Source: Acetatifactor sp.
GTDB lineage: Bacteria; Bacillota; Clostridia; Lachnospirales; Lachnospiraceae
Length of the DNA stretch: 63,115 nt
Direction of reading: 5' to 3'
Assembly (NCBI GenBank): GCA_022511385.1
Contig: JAFLRN010000007.1
Coordinates: forward strand, 1 to 63,115
Shown here: positions 24,918 through 33,702 of the stretch, one piece after another
Layout: each line of letters begins with the position of its first letter
How positions within the stretch are numbered: the first letter of the stretch is position 1
Position numbers and translations under genes: made by a program
Notes under the pieces: generated by a model
Seen by the model: only the letters and a program-made list of their open reading frames with translations
What the model was told of the DNA's origin: nothing
The model's database searches: none

Positions 24918-25398
24918 AGTGGTAGTAAACACAACTCCACTGATTGCATTAAGTCATGTTGGACAGCTTGATATATTGAAGAAGCTATATGGAGAGATAA
25001 TGATTCCGGAAGCGGTATATAGAGAGTTGTCCGTAAAGACAGAATCTATTTGTAAGAAAGCGGTAGATAGGTCGCTTGAATGGATTCGGGTGGAAAATAT
25101 CAATAACCAGATGGCGAAGGCTATGTATAAGACGCAGCTGCATGACGGAGAGGTGGAAGTAATGATCTTATCGAAAGAAATGGCAGCGGATGTAGTTATT
25201 ATAGATGATGCCAATGCCAAGAAACATGCAAAGTACTTGGGATTACCTGTGACCGGTACGTTAGGGGTGCTGATAAAAGCAAAGCAAGATGGCTATATAA
25301 ATGAATTAAGACCTATATTGCACCAGATGGTGGAGAACGGCATATACATATCACAGAGCTTAATAGAACTGTGTTTAAGACAGGTGGGTGAGGCGTAG
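24910..25398 (+). CDS. DUF3368 PIN-domain toxin (putative ribonuclease)
   Basis: PIN-like nuclease of 162 aa. VVNTTPLIALSHVGQLDIL is the DUF3368 N-terminus, in which the first acidic position of classical PIN is replaced by Asn. IPEAVYREL, LHDGEVEVMIL and VIIDDANAKKHAKYLGLPVTGTLGVL carry the remaining conserved acidic residues. It is expected to cleave RNA when free of its antitoxin. Its ATG lies within the end of the antitoxin gene (ATGCGTAA), giving tight coupling. Nothing appears truncated, so the pair may be active. Confidence 0.88.
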   Translation: MRKVVVNTTPLIALSHVGQLDILKKLYGEIMIPEAVYRELSVKTESICKKAVDRSLEWIRVENINNQMAKAMYKTQLHDGEVEVMILSKEMAADVVIIDDANAKKHAKYLGLPVTGTLGVLIKAKQDGYINELRPILHQMVENGIYISQSLIELCLRQVGEA

Positions 25399-25404
25399 AA
25401 GTTT

Positions 25405-25433
25405 TGTACCAATCCTGTACCAGTTTTGTACCA
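25405..25433 (+). repeat. Three TGTACCA iterons at 11-base spacing
   Basis: TGTACCA at 25405, 25416 and 25427, just after the PIN gene stop codon. The spacing matches the 11-base iterons at the other putative element ends. The surrounding gap 25399-25771 holds no gene; at 25553-25564 it has CCCGACAATGAG, an 11/12 match to the DNA of the lysS 3' end, possibly a third attachment remnant. Confidence 0.6.
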
Positions 25434-25626
25434 ATTGCGGTACGGATATGAAGATTGGTGTAGGTTTACGTCAGGCTGACAATTTCCCAAAACCACGAAA
25501 AATAGGGATATGTCCGCAAAGGTAGACTTCCATTAAGAGACATTCCTACAACCCCGACAATGAGGTGACAGGATTAACGCAACCCGCTGTTTACCGTATG
25601 AAAGTAACTGAAAAATGATTCATGAT

Positions 25627-25668
25627 AAGAGGAATGCTCTGCTGCAAAGCAGGGTGCTCCTCTTTTAT
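25627..25668 (+). terminator. Terminator, possibly the displaced original lysS terminator
   Basis: AAGAGGA pairs with TCCTCTT and CTGCT with AGCAG around GCAA, followed by TTTTATG. There is no gene immediately upstream on the plus strand, so it may once have ended the lysS operon before insertion of the accessory region. Confidence 0.7.
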
Positions 25669-25706
25669 GTATTGCTGAGATCAGAACTTCAGAAAAGCAA
25701 CAAACA

Positions 25707-25735
25707 TTGAAAAATGTAAATTTTTGTTATATACT
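25707..25735 (+). promoter_or_regulatory. Promoter of the VWA two-gene unit
   Basis: TTGAAA (25707-25712) and TATACT (25730-25735), 17-base spacer, 36 bases before the start codon. Confidence 0.7.
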
Positions 25736-25771
25736 GGTTTTCAATGTAAGTCAATCAAGAAGGGAGAGATC

Positions 25772-28700
25772 ATGATGAGCGGATGGGTGCAGATGTTATT
25801 AGGCTTTTTACCTGCGTGGATCATTAGCGTTGTGCTCATTGTGGCAACCAAGGGAAAAAAACCTCAGTGGATCGCTACCCTTGCGCTGTTGACGGTTATT
25901 GGCGGCGGTGCTGTCTGGAGTGTACAATCAGAAATATTGAATATAGGAACCTTTGAGACAAAGGTTGATGAGCGCGAAACCGAGAAAATTTCGACAGCTA
26001 CATCAAGGGAATTCCTGGCGGCGGCGTATTCCTTCATGGAGCAGGGACTCAATGACGCTGCTGACAGAACACTGGATGAATATTTGGAGTATCATCCCTA
26101 TACGGCGGATTATGCCTTGGCTGCAGCGAGACTGAATGTGCTGCGGGGCGATATCATGGCTGCAAGCGGACTGTATGAAGCCTCTAAGGAAATGGGCGGA
26201 GGCTCCAACCGTGAGGAAGAGACTGTCCGCGCAGTTGTAGACGGTTCACAGAGTTTTGTGCTATGGCAGGAGGCCGCCGAACTTGTTAAGGATGCCATTG
26301 ACGGTCTTGCCCGAGAGTACAACAGAGATGCCGCTGAAGCCGCAATCATGGCAATTGACGTGCAAAATATCTTTGCAGATTTCACAAGCATGCCTGCGAA
26401 TGAACGGGAAGAATTTACCCAAAAAGTGAAAAACTGGGTTGACAGGCTGGAAGCGGAATACACATCCATTCCGGAGATACGTGATGCCGTAACAAAGGCG
26501 AATGTGATAAACGGAAATTATAAAAATATTATTAAGTCACTGGATGAAGGAGACGATGTGGATGGTCTTCTCATTACGGCTGAGCTCATAAGGAACGGGC
26601 TTATCACCAGTGATGAAGTATTGCATTCCAAGGAGTTTTCGCAGTCACGGAAAAGTTCCGACATGGTTGAGGAGTGGATCGAGACTCAGTTATCCGAAAA
26701 CGAATTCAGCACCGGGGAACAGAAGGTTCTTGAAGAGTTTCTTGAGGAGCTGAAGGAACCGGACAAATCGTCTTCGACAGCTGTCAGGTGGATCGAACGA
26801 CGCATGACACAGTACATAACAAACTGTGACGATAGGGAGAACTCCAAGCTGTATTTGGAACTTGCCAGACTTTCCTTTGAGACAGGCGACAGGGACCGTG
26901 CGGCAGCTTATCTTGAGCGGGCACTTGGCGAGATGGGCAACTCGGAGGATCCGGACTACTCCGGTGCGGCCGGTGCATTATTGGATGTCATAAGAAATCC
27001 GAAAGACACTGAGAGCCTAAAGAACGTCGCTGACTACACCGAGGCTCTGACAGACAGTATGCTGCCTGATGGTACCGAGAAGATCATAGAGCAGCAGAAA
27101 ACGGAGCAGGAGGCCAACCGCGAGGATCCGGATGCTGAGGATCCAGGTTCTTCCGGCTTTGGAAGCGGCTTTGAACAAGACCTCATCGACAATATAGAAC
27201 AGAATACAACCGGCACTATGAACGAGACCTTTGAGCAATACATCACGGATACCATCAACCAGAGCACAGGCTCTGTGAATATAGTATCCGTGGATGCCTC
27301 CGGGTTTGATACTGTAGTCGCCATAGCGGCAGTGGATGAGTCCATCGCTGACACGGCGGAGCTTTTCAAACAAAATTTCCGGCTTCTGGACTGCTCCATT
27401 GAGATAGACGATTTCGATGTGGAGCGGGTCTCCTACAACGAGATAAACATCGTTCTTGTTTGCGACAACTCCGGAAGTATGGGGGGAACCAAGATTGAGA
27501 ATCTGAAAAGTGCATTGAACACTTTTACGGATATCTCCGGAGAAACGAATATAGCAATCGTGCCGTTCAGCAGCGGGGTGCTGAGCGATAATGTGCGGCC
27601 GTTCGGCAGCACCGCAGAGGGACTCAAGGCAGGGGTGGAATCCATGTTGGCTTCGGGTGGTACTAACATATATTCGGCGGTGAACTATGCCCTTGAGTTA
27701 TTTCCGGAGAAGCAGGATGCGCTGAATGTTATGATCCTCATGTCAGATGGACAGGACAACACACCCTCAAACAGCGCCATGCTCGACATGACAGCGGCCT
27801 GTCAGAAGAAAAACGCCTCCATCTATTCAATGGGTCTTGGATCAGATGTGAACTCCAATGTCATGAACACCTATGCCGCTATCGGAGGTGGGTCGTACAT
27901 GTATGTATCGGACTCCGATTCCCTGCTGTCCTTCTATGAATACATCTACGCATTGTGCACAAATCGCTATCGCATTACCTATACGGCCGCTGACACAGTA
28001 AAAGCCAGCCGCACCATGGAGCTTGAGGGAATCAATACTGTCACGGCCTATGACGAGCATACATATTATCTCTACAAGGATGGTGTATCCGGAGAGGATC
28101 TGGGAGAAGAATATCAGATTACCACCGGGAAAGCGGTACTAAACGGCCTTGAAAACAGGCTGTTCTACCGCTCAAGTTTGACTCAGACAACCTACCTTCT
28201 TGGCTCCGGCTTTGAGAAGGAAGACTCCGTCAGCATCGAACTTCATGGAGGTGTAAAGTACACGCTGGAAACAGAATTTGTGGATAGCGGGCATATTAAG
28301 GTCACTGTTCCATCCAATGTAGCCTGCGGAGTATATGATGTATATGTCACTTACAATGGACGGCGGAGCGTGTTTGCGTCTGGTTTTGTAATGACATCCA
28401 ACAACAGACATGTGCTGCGCTTTGGCGACTATGTATTCACGGCCACGGAACTTGCCTCGGCCGGGAACACGATGACCCTGGGCGGCGTTGTGAACATGAA
28501 CGAATGGCTGGGATTTACCGGCACCGTGACCATCACCGGGAACATTGAGAAGGATAGTTCGGTATATCTAAGCTATGACAAAGCCTATTTGCAGTATGCC
28601 GACAACGGAACAAGCAAGGGATTGGCAAAATATATGGCGCAGAATGGCTACAGCCTGTCTATGCCGGGAGTATCCTCCCTTAGGCTGTACAACGATCCAA

Positions 28701-29887
28701 CCATTGTATCCACCAGCGATAACTACCCTGTGGACAAAGCATATATCCGGGGAATATCTGTGAGGATCGTGGACTTCATCGGCCTAAACGGCGTGGGACT
28801 TTCCCTATATCCCAACAGAATGGTCATAGACTTTGAAGCCTTTGACACCAAATTCCCGTTCCAGGACGCAATGGTGAAGGCCATCGGTGCAGACGATCTC
28901 TTCTCCTTCAAGGCTGACCACACCGAAAAGATCGTCTTTACAAACAACGAGATCGGTGCGGATATATCCATTGAGCTGGGACAAAATTCCAGAAAAACAT
29001 ATACCGGAAAGTTGGGCAATCTCAACGTCTACTACAAGGATGCGGCGCTGAAACTGGATGTCAACACCATCGAGGGGGATATCTCAATCAAGGTGCAGAC
29101 AGATGTGGCCTTCCTGACAGACGGCCTCGGGGTGGAGATTGGCTGGAAGGACTGGAAATTTGACTCAGTGAAGATGTACGCTGACAAGGACATTAACACC
29201 TATATAGGTAATGTGCCTGTGACATTCGACGATTTTTCTTTAGGTATCAGTGATCTGAGCAAAAATGACAATTACAATCTGGGAACCATACTGACATCCA
29301 CCTGGACCGGCTCCTTTGACTGCTCCATGGCAAAACTGTCGGCTGTATTCCCGTCCATGAAGGGTATCCTGGATGCAGACTTCATCAAAGACGCAGCCGT
29401 GGCAAAACTTGATGACACCACCGTGACATTTAAACCGCGGGATTTCTACATATCTGTATCCACAAAGCTCAATCTTTTAGGACTTGTGGATGTTGGAAGC
29501 TGCAGCCTTGAGTTGGGTGAGGGTATCTCTTACACCAATCTTCTTCTGGGAATGGAGGGCACATCGGTCAACGGTATTGTGGGAAAACTGACACTGGGCC
29601 TTGATATCGATACCAACAATTTTGACTTAAAAACCCAGGGCACTCTGGAGGCCGCACTGACCAACAAGGTCGTGGGAATACGGGCAATCGGAAGCATCGA
29701 TGCGGAGATTTCCTGGTGGGTGTTCTCGAAAGATTATTTTGCCCATGGCGAATTCTTCCTGGGAGTCTATCAGAAACACAATGGCGAATGGCAATTTGCG
29801 GTCTACGCAGCAGGCCTTACATCAGACGGCGGCAGTATGAATCCCATCTGCTGGCCATCCGAGGCATTAAGCTGCAGCAGTTTATAG
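25772..29887 (+). CDS. Large membrane-anchored VWA-domain protein
   Basis: Protein of 1371 aa. Two N-terminal transmembrane helices (about residues 5-25 and 33-50) flank a short positive KGKKPQ loop, so the rest should be extracellular. A helical TPR-like region (about 65-450) precedes a VWA domain with a complete MIDAS start, DNSGS at 565-569, plus later SSGGTNIYSAV-like and MSDGQDN motifs. The second half is beta-rich with an IPT/Ig-like section (GSGFEKEDSVSIELHGG) and an unrecognised repeated strand region. ATG follows AGGGAGAG. The next gene starts 10 bases after its stop codon. Possible roles are metal-dependent adhesion or assembly of a surface complex. Confidence 0.8.
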   Translation: MMSGWVQMLLGFLPAWIISVVLIVATKGKKPQWIATLALLTVIGGGAVWSVQSEILNIGTFETKVDERETEKISTATSREFLAAAYSFMEQGLNDAADRTLDEYLEYHPYTADYALAAARLNVLRGDIMAASGLYEASKEMGGGSNREEETVRAVVDGSQSFVLWQEAAELVKDAIDGLAREYNRDAAEAAIMAIDVQNIFADFTSMPANEREEFTQKVKNWVDRLEAEYTSIPEIRDAVTKANVINGNYKNIIKSLDEGDDVDGLLITAELIRNGLITSDEVLHSKEFSQSRKSSDMVEEWIETQLSENEFSTGEQKVLEEFLEELKEPDKSSSTAVRWIERRMTQYITNCDDRENSKLYLELARLSFETGDRDRAAAYLERALGEMGNSEDPDYSGAAGALLDVIRNPKDTESLKNVADYTEALTDSMLPDGTEKIIEQQKTEQEANREDPDAEDPGSSGFGSGFEQDLIDNIEQNTTGTMNETFEQYITDTINQSTGSVNIVSVDASGFDTVVAIAAVDESIADTAELFKQNFRLLDCSIEIDDFDVERVSYNEINIVLVCDNSGSMGGTKIENLKSALNTFTDISGETNIAIVPFSSGVLSDNVRPFGSTAEGLKAGVESMLASGGTNIYSAVNYALELFPEKQDALNVMILMSDGQDNTPSNSAMLDMTAACQKKNASIYSMGLGSDVNSNVMNTYAAIGGGSYMYVSDSDSLLSFYEYIYALCTNRYRITYTAADTVKASRTMELEGINTVTAYDEHTYYLYKDGVSGEDLGEEYQITTGKAVLNGLENRLFYRSSLTQTTYLLGSGFEKEDSVSIELHGGVKYTLETEFVDSGHIKVTVPSNVACGVYDVYVTYNGRRSVFASGFVMTSNNRHVLRFGDYVFTATELASAGNTMTLGGVVNMNEWLGFTGTVTITGNIEKDSSVYLSYDKAYLQYADNGTSKGLAKYMAQNGYSLSMPGVSSLRLYNDPTIVSTSDNYPVDKAYIRGISVRIVDFIGLNGVGLSLYPNRMVIDFEAFDTKFPFQDAMVKAIGADDLFSFKADHTEKIVFTNNEIGADISIELGQNSRKTYTGKLGNLNVYYKDAALKLDVNTIEGDISIKVQTDVAFLTDGLGVEIGWKDWKFDSVKMYADKDINTYIGNVPVTFDDFSLGISDLSKNDNYNLGTILTSTWTGSFDCSMAKLSAVFPSMKGILDADFIKDAAVAKLDDTTVTFKPRDFYISVSTKLNLLGLVDVGSCSLELGEGISYTNLLLGMEGTSVNGIVGKLTLGLDIDTNNFDLKTQGTLEAALTNKVVGIRAIGSIDAEISWWVFSKDYFAHGEFFLGVYQKHNGEWQFAVYAAGLTSDGGSMNPICWPSEALSCSSL

Positions 29888-29897
29888 GAGGAGCGAT

Positions 29898-31952
29898 ATG
29901 AGAAAGAAATTTATGATATCTTTTCTGGCATTGATAGCGTTCTTGTTTATGCTCCCAGGCCCCGTCGTAAAAGCGGCTCCATCTGAAAATGGAGGGAATC
30001 AGGGACGGACGCAGCCAAACGCACTCCCCTCTCAGAGTGAACTTGTGACGCTTAACCGGCGCCAGGATATCGTCATAGCCATCGGCTTTGATGTAGAGGT
30101 TCCTGACGTGGCGCTGGTCTCGCCATCAGGGAAAGTGTATGCCGCTGATTCGGATTACGCCAGGGTGGAGCGGGCGGACAAGGTGCTTTACCTGTACATT
30201 CTGAATGCCGAGTCCGGCAGCTGGAATATCAACTATGACAAAAAAGGCAACTCCTCCTTAGAAGTGGTAGTCACACCATGGAATCACCCGCTGAGCATTG
30301 ACAGCCTGATGATAGACGAGGTTCAGGAGGGACAGCTTACAGCATCGGCCGAAGTGAGCTGTGGCTCGCAAGTGCGTTATCAGTATTACGCCTACGCCGT
30401 CACCCTTTCAACCGACGGCACCGTCGACGGAAAGACAGAACTTTCCCACGGTTCCGGTTACAGCGGCAACACGCTTTCGCTGCATTTGGCTACGCAAGAC
30501 CTTCCGGACGGTGTGTATTATTTACAACTTGAAGTCTACTACACCAACGACAGCGGCACAGAGTTTCCGGCATTTTGCATTTCTGACACAACATTTACTG
30601 TGACAGGAAACACCCAATCTGGTGATGCCTCTCAGTTCATATCCATGTTGGATCTCACTCAGGATATTCTGACGCTTGATTGGAGCGGCGTGGAGGGGCG
30701 CTATACTTCATGGCTGCTGGCTCTCTACATCGGCGGGGGTACGGAACCTGCCTACTACAGCAGCTTTGATGCAAATGTCAGAAGCGATGAGCTGTTGCTT
30801 GACCGCAATGAAGGTGATGTGCGTATTACACTCATAGGGACAGTCAGTGGCGGCGGCTATGTCAGTTTCGAGCGGACTATCCGCTGGAACACCGGCGTTT
30901 TGATAGAGTTTGAAACACCTGAGATCACCAACTCTCTGCGGGGAGCGATACGCTTTGACACTGCGGGACAGACACTAAGTGCGGAGCTTAAAATAAACGA
31001 CGGCTCTGAGCAGCTGCAGCTCTCCGGCAGCGATACACTGTCGTTCCGGCTTGATGAGATGGATGTCAATGAGATATCGCTTCAATATCAGCTTGAGGAT
31101 GGGGTATATTATTTTGTCTCACGCCGGATATCCGTGGACAGCGTCCCGCCGACGCTGACGCTCTACGGCCTGCCTGATGAAGTGACCAACGCAGAGGGCT
31201 CGATCATCATCTCCGGCGGCACGGAAGCCGGAGCATCGCTGACTGTGAACGGCGAAGCACACAAGACAGACGGATCCGGTGAGTTTGTCGCAGAAATTGC
31301 TTTAAAAGAGGGAGGAAACACTCTCGTTTTTGAGGCTTCAGATGCCGCCGGAAACAAGACATCCCGGACACTGATAGTAAACTACTCGCCATCAGGAGTC
31401 GTGATCCACACAGGTGGGAATGATTCTGATGAGGCCGGCGGATTCCCGTGGATCCTGATAATCACTGCCGCATGCTCGCTGCTGACGTTATTGTTTATAT
31501 GGGTATTTACCACTGTCAGCGACAGAAGAATGAAAAAGGACGGTGGACGCGCCGCTGTTTCCCGCAAGCTTTTTGCTGTGCTGGAAGGATTGTTGTGCTC
31601 GGTATCTGTATCCGGCATAGGCCTTACAGCACTGTTTATGGTACTGGCTGCCAAAACGGCCGGGACCATCTCCGGCAGCAATCTGATTGCTGCCATCGAG
31701 AAATACAACACTTCGGAGTTTGCCGATATTTTGACTCATAGACAGTCGTTGCAAAACTGGGCGCTGGCCATCGGCATCACTGCCGCCGTCGCAATGATAT
31801 TGATGATCCTGCTGCTGTGCCTTGGCAGAAAACTGGGCAAGGAGAAGAAAATCGATGCCTCTCAAGGTATCGTTCCCAATGTCTGCCCCAACTGCGGCGC
31901 GCCGGTGCAGCCCGGAAACAAATTCTGTGCTTCCTGCGGGAAACCTGTGTGA
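29898..31952 (+). CDS. Surface protein with Ig-like domains, three membrane helices and a cytoplasmic zinc ribbon
   Basis: Protein of 684 aa. A signal peptide ends near VVKAAPS. An N-terminal beta domain (SPSGKVYAADSD) and further beta domains follow, then a bacterial Ig-like domain (about 420-500; GTEAGASLTVNGEAHK, LVFEASDAAGNK). Transmembrane helices lie at about 518-540, 560-590 and 622-645. The C-terminus is a zinc ribbon, CPNCGAPVQPGNKFCASCG, placed inside the cell. This arrangement could carry a signal from outer domains to a cytoplasmic metal site. It is 10 bases from the VWA gene and most likely its partner. I know of no named system with this pair. Confidence 0.78.
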   Translation: MRKKFMISFLALIAFLFMLPGPVVKAAPSENGGNQGRTQPNALPSQSELVTLNRRQDIVIAIGFDVEVPDVALVSPSGKVYAADSDYARVERADKVLYLYILNAESGSWNINYDKKGNSSLEVVVTPWNHPLSIDSLMIDEVQEGQLTASAEVSCGSQVRYQYYAYAVTLSTDGTVDGKTELSHGSGYSGNTLSLHLATQDLPDGVYYLQLEVYYTNDSGTEFPAFCISDTTFTVTGNTQSGDASQFISMLDLTQDILTLDWSGVEGRYTSWLLALYIGGGTEPAYYSSFDANVRSDELLLDRNEGDVRITLIGTVSGGGYVSFERTIRWNTGVLIEFETPEITNSLRGAIRFDTAGQTLSAELKINDGSEQLQLSGSDTLSFRLDEMDVNEISLQYQLEDGVYYFVSRRISVDSVPPTLTLYGLPDEVTNAEGSIIISGGTEAGASLTVNGEAHKTDGSGEFVAEIALKEGGNTLVFEASDAAGNKTSRTLIVNYSPSGVVIHTGGNDSDEAGGFPWILIITAACSLLTLLFIWVFTTVSDRRMKKDGGRAAVSRKLFAVLEGLLCSVSVSGIGLTALFMVLAAKTAGTISGSNLIAAIEKYNTSEFADILTHRQSLQNWALAIGITAAVAMILMILLLCLGRKLGKEKKIDASQGIVPNVCPNCGAPVQPGNKFCASCGKPV

Positions 31953-32036
31953 TCAGCGAACGAATTCATCCCCAAATGTCTGCGCCGGATCAGTGACACC
32001 GTACTGTTGCGTCGCCATCTCATATCCTGACGAACC

Positions 32037-32067
32037 TCCTGGCGGCTGAAATTATGTTCCGCCAGGA
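32037..32067 (+). terminator. Hairpin downstream of the zinc-ribbon gene
   Basis: Nine-base perfect stem TCCTGGCGG / CCGCCAGGA; a T5 run lies 12 bases further on, so termination may be inefficient. The 31953-32412 gap otherwise holds the repeat copy B and no supported gene. A 21-codon minus-strand frame (M-A-T-Q-Q-Y-G...) is noted but unsupported. Confidence 0.5.
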
Positions 32068-32222
32068 AGGCGTCCGGTTTTTCGTTTAAATGAAAACCTT
32101 AATGCCCAAGCTGTGCCGGGGTGAATAGAGTGAGCAGCTGAATTGAAAAAGTAACTTCCGTATGTAGATGAGCAGGGGGTGTTTAAGAAGATTTGCATAG
32201 CACGCCGATAGACGAAGATACA

Positions 32223-32386
32223 GTGATGGACGATCAGGAGAAGCTTAACAAAGACTCAGAGAAAGAGGGGAAATGATTCCTCTCTTTTTCGGCTTGAAAC
32301 TGGTTGCAGGAATGATAATGAATAGATTATAATAAAGAAAAATATTTAAGCAGGTCATGGAAGTGCTGCTCATATGTGTTTAGATA
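32223..32386 (+). repeat. Dispersed 165-base repeat, copy B
   Basis: Homologous to 24501-24675, including the terminator hairpin (32259-32290), the promoter and the antitoxin initiation region. The ATG corresponding to the antitoxin start (32374) is here in frame with the alcohol dehydrogenase, giving a possible 13-codon N-terminal extension. Confidence 0.8.
32304..32333 (+). promoter_or_regulatory. Promoter in repeat copy B, before the alcohol dehydrogenase
   Basis: TTGCAG (32304-32309) and TATAAT (32328-32333), 18-base spacer, matching copy A. Probably drives the alcohol dehydrogenase. Confidence 0.6.
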
Positions 32387-32412
32387 ATCAAAGAATAAGG
32401 AGGAAACTGCAT

Positions 32413-33588
32413 ATGGAAAACTTTACCTTTTACTCCCCCACTCTTTTTGCCTTTGGAAAAGAACGTGAAAATGAAACCGGAAGCTACGTAAAGCGCTTTG
32501 ACGGAAGTAAAGTACTCATCGTTTACGGAGGCGGCAGTGTTATTCGCTCCGGCTTGCTGGACCGTGTGAAAGAATCACTGGAAAAGGAAGCTATTGAATA
32601 TACTCTTCTGGGCGGCGTCAAGCCAAATCCGAGAAGCGGTCTTGTATATGAAGGTATTGAGCTTTGCAAAAAGCAAAATGTGGATTTTGTTCTGGCTGTC
32701 GGTGGCGGAAGCGCCATTGATGCATCCAAGGCAATCGCCGCCGGAGTTGTTTATGACGGTGACTTTTGGGACTTTTACTGTGGTAAGCCCATTGAGAACG
32801 CGCTTCCGATCGGCACAATTCTCACGATAGCTGCGGCAGGCAGTGAAGGCAGCCCGGATTCCGTCATTACCCATGAGGACGGAATGCTCAAACGCGGCGC
32901 CAGCGGTGATGCTATTCGCCCCCGGTTCAGTATTTTAAATCCCGCTTTGACGCAGACGCTGCCCGCCTTTCAGACTGCCTGCGGAATCACGGACATTATG
33001 GCGCATCTGTATGAGCGCTATCTGACCAACACCACGGAGGTGGAGGTCACGGACAGAATGATTGAAGCGCTGATGCTGACCATGATACACGAGGGGCCCC
33101 GTGTGATCGAGGATCCCAACAATTATGAGGCGCGCGCCAATATTATGTGGGCCGGTATGATGGCGCATAACAATTCCTGCGGTGTGGGCCGCAGCCAGGA
33201 CTGGAACAGCCATAACATCGAACATGAACTGTCCGCGCTGTACGACTGTGCCCACGGTGCCGGGCTTGCCGTAACGATGCCCGCTGTATTTACATATGTC
33301 TGTCAGCACGATGTAATGCGTTTTGCGCAGGTCGCCGTCCGTGTCTGGGGCTGCCAGATGGATTATTTCCATCCGGAAATGACTGCCAAAGCGGGGATAG
33401 AAGCGCTGCGAAACTTCCTGATCTCCATTGGCATGCCGAAGAATTTTGAGCAGCTGGGTGCGAAGGAAGAGGATATTCCCTATCTGGTCAACACCCTTTG
33501 TAACGGCAATGGCCGCGGCGGCTCCATCAGCGGCTTCGTCACACTGGATGAGGAAGACTGTAGGAACATCTATAAACTGATGGTATAA
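32413..33588 (+). CDS. Iron-containing alcohol dehydrogenase, YqhD/butanol dehydrogenase type
   Basis: NAD(P)H-dependent reductase of aldehydes to alcohols (391 aa from the ATG at 32413, after AAGGAGG). The N-terminal nucleotide domain has GGGSVIRSGLLDRV and AVGGGSAIDASKAIA, where the third Gly of GGGS favours NADPH-type enzymes. Metal ligands are Asp194, His198, His267 and His281, the same numbers I recall for E. coli YqhD. It reduces butyraldehyde-like or toxic aldehydes, fitting fermentative metabolism. Its promoter region appears to derive from a toxin-antitoxin locus (repeat copy B), and an upstream in-frame ATG exists at 32374. Confidence 0.93.
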   Translation: MENFTFYSPTLFAFGKERENETGSYVKRFDGSKVLIVYGGGSVIRSGLLDRVKESLEKEAIEYTLLGGVKPNPRSGLVYEGIELCKKQNVDFVLAVGGGSAIDASKAIAAGVVYDGDFWDFYCGKPIENALPIGTILTIAAAGSEGSPDSVITHEDGMLKRGASGDAIRPRFSILNPALTQTLPAFQTACGITDIMAHLYERYLTNTTEVEVTDRMIEALMLTMIHEGPRVIEDPNNYEARANIMWAGMMAHNNSCGVGRSQDWNSHNIEHELSALYDCAHGAGLAVTMPAVFTYVCQHDVMRFAQVAVRVWGCQMDYFHPEMTAKAGIEALRNFLISIGMPKNFEQLGAKEEDIPYLVNTLCNGNGRGGSISGFVTLDEEDCRNIYKLMV

Positions 33589-33702
33589 GTAACAAATCAA
33601 ATTTTCAAACCTGCCGCAGCTAAAATAATGATGTAGTATAAGTATATTTATAGGAACTTGTACGGTGCAGGATCCTTTGCATATACAGAAAAGGAGAGAG
33701 TT

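Noticed and set aside
31970..32040. Short minus-strand frame of 21 codons (M-A-T-Q-Q-Y-G...)
   Set aside because: The AGGAGG lies too far upstream of the ATG, and there is no conservation evidence.
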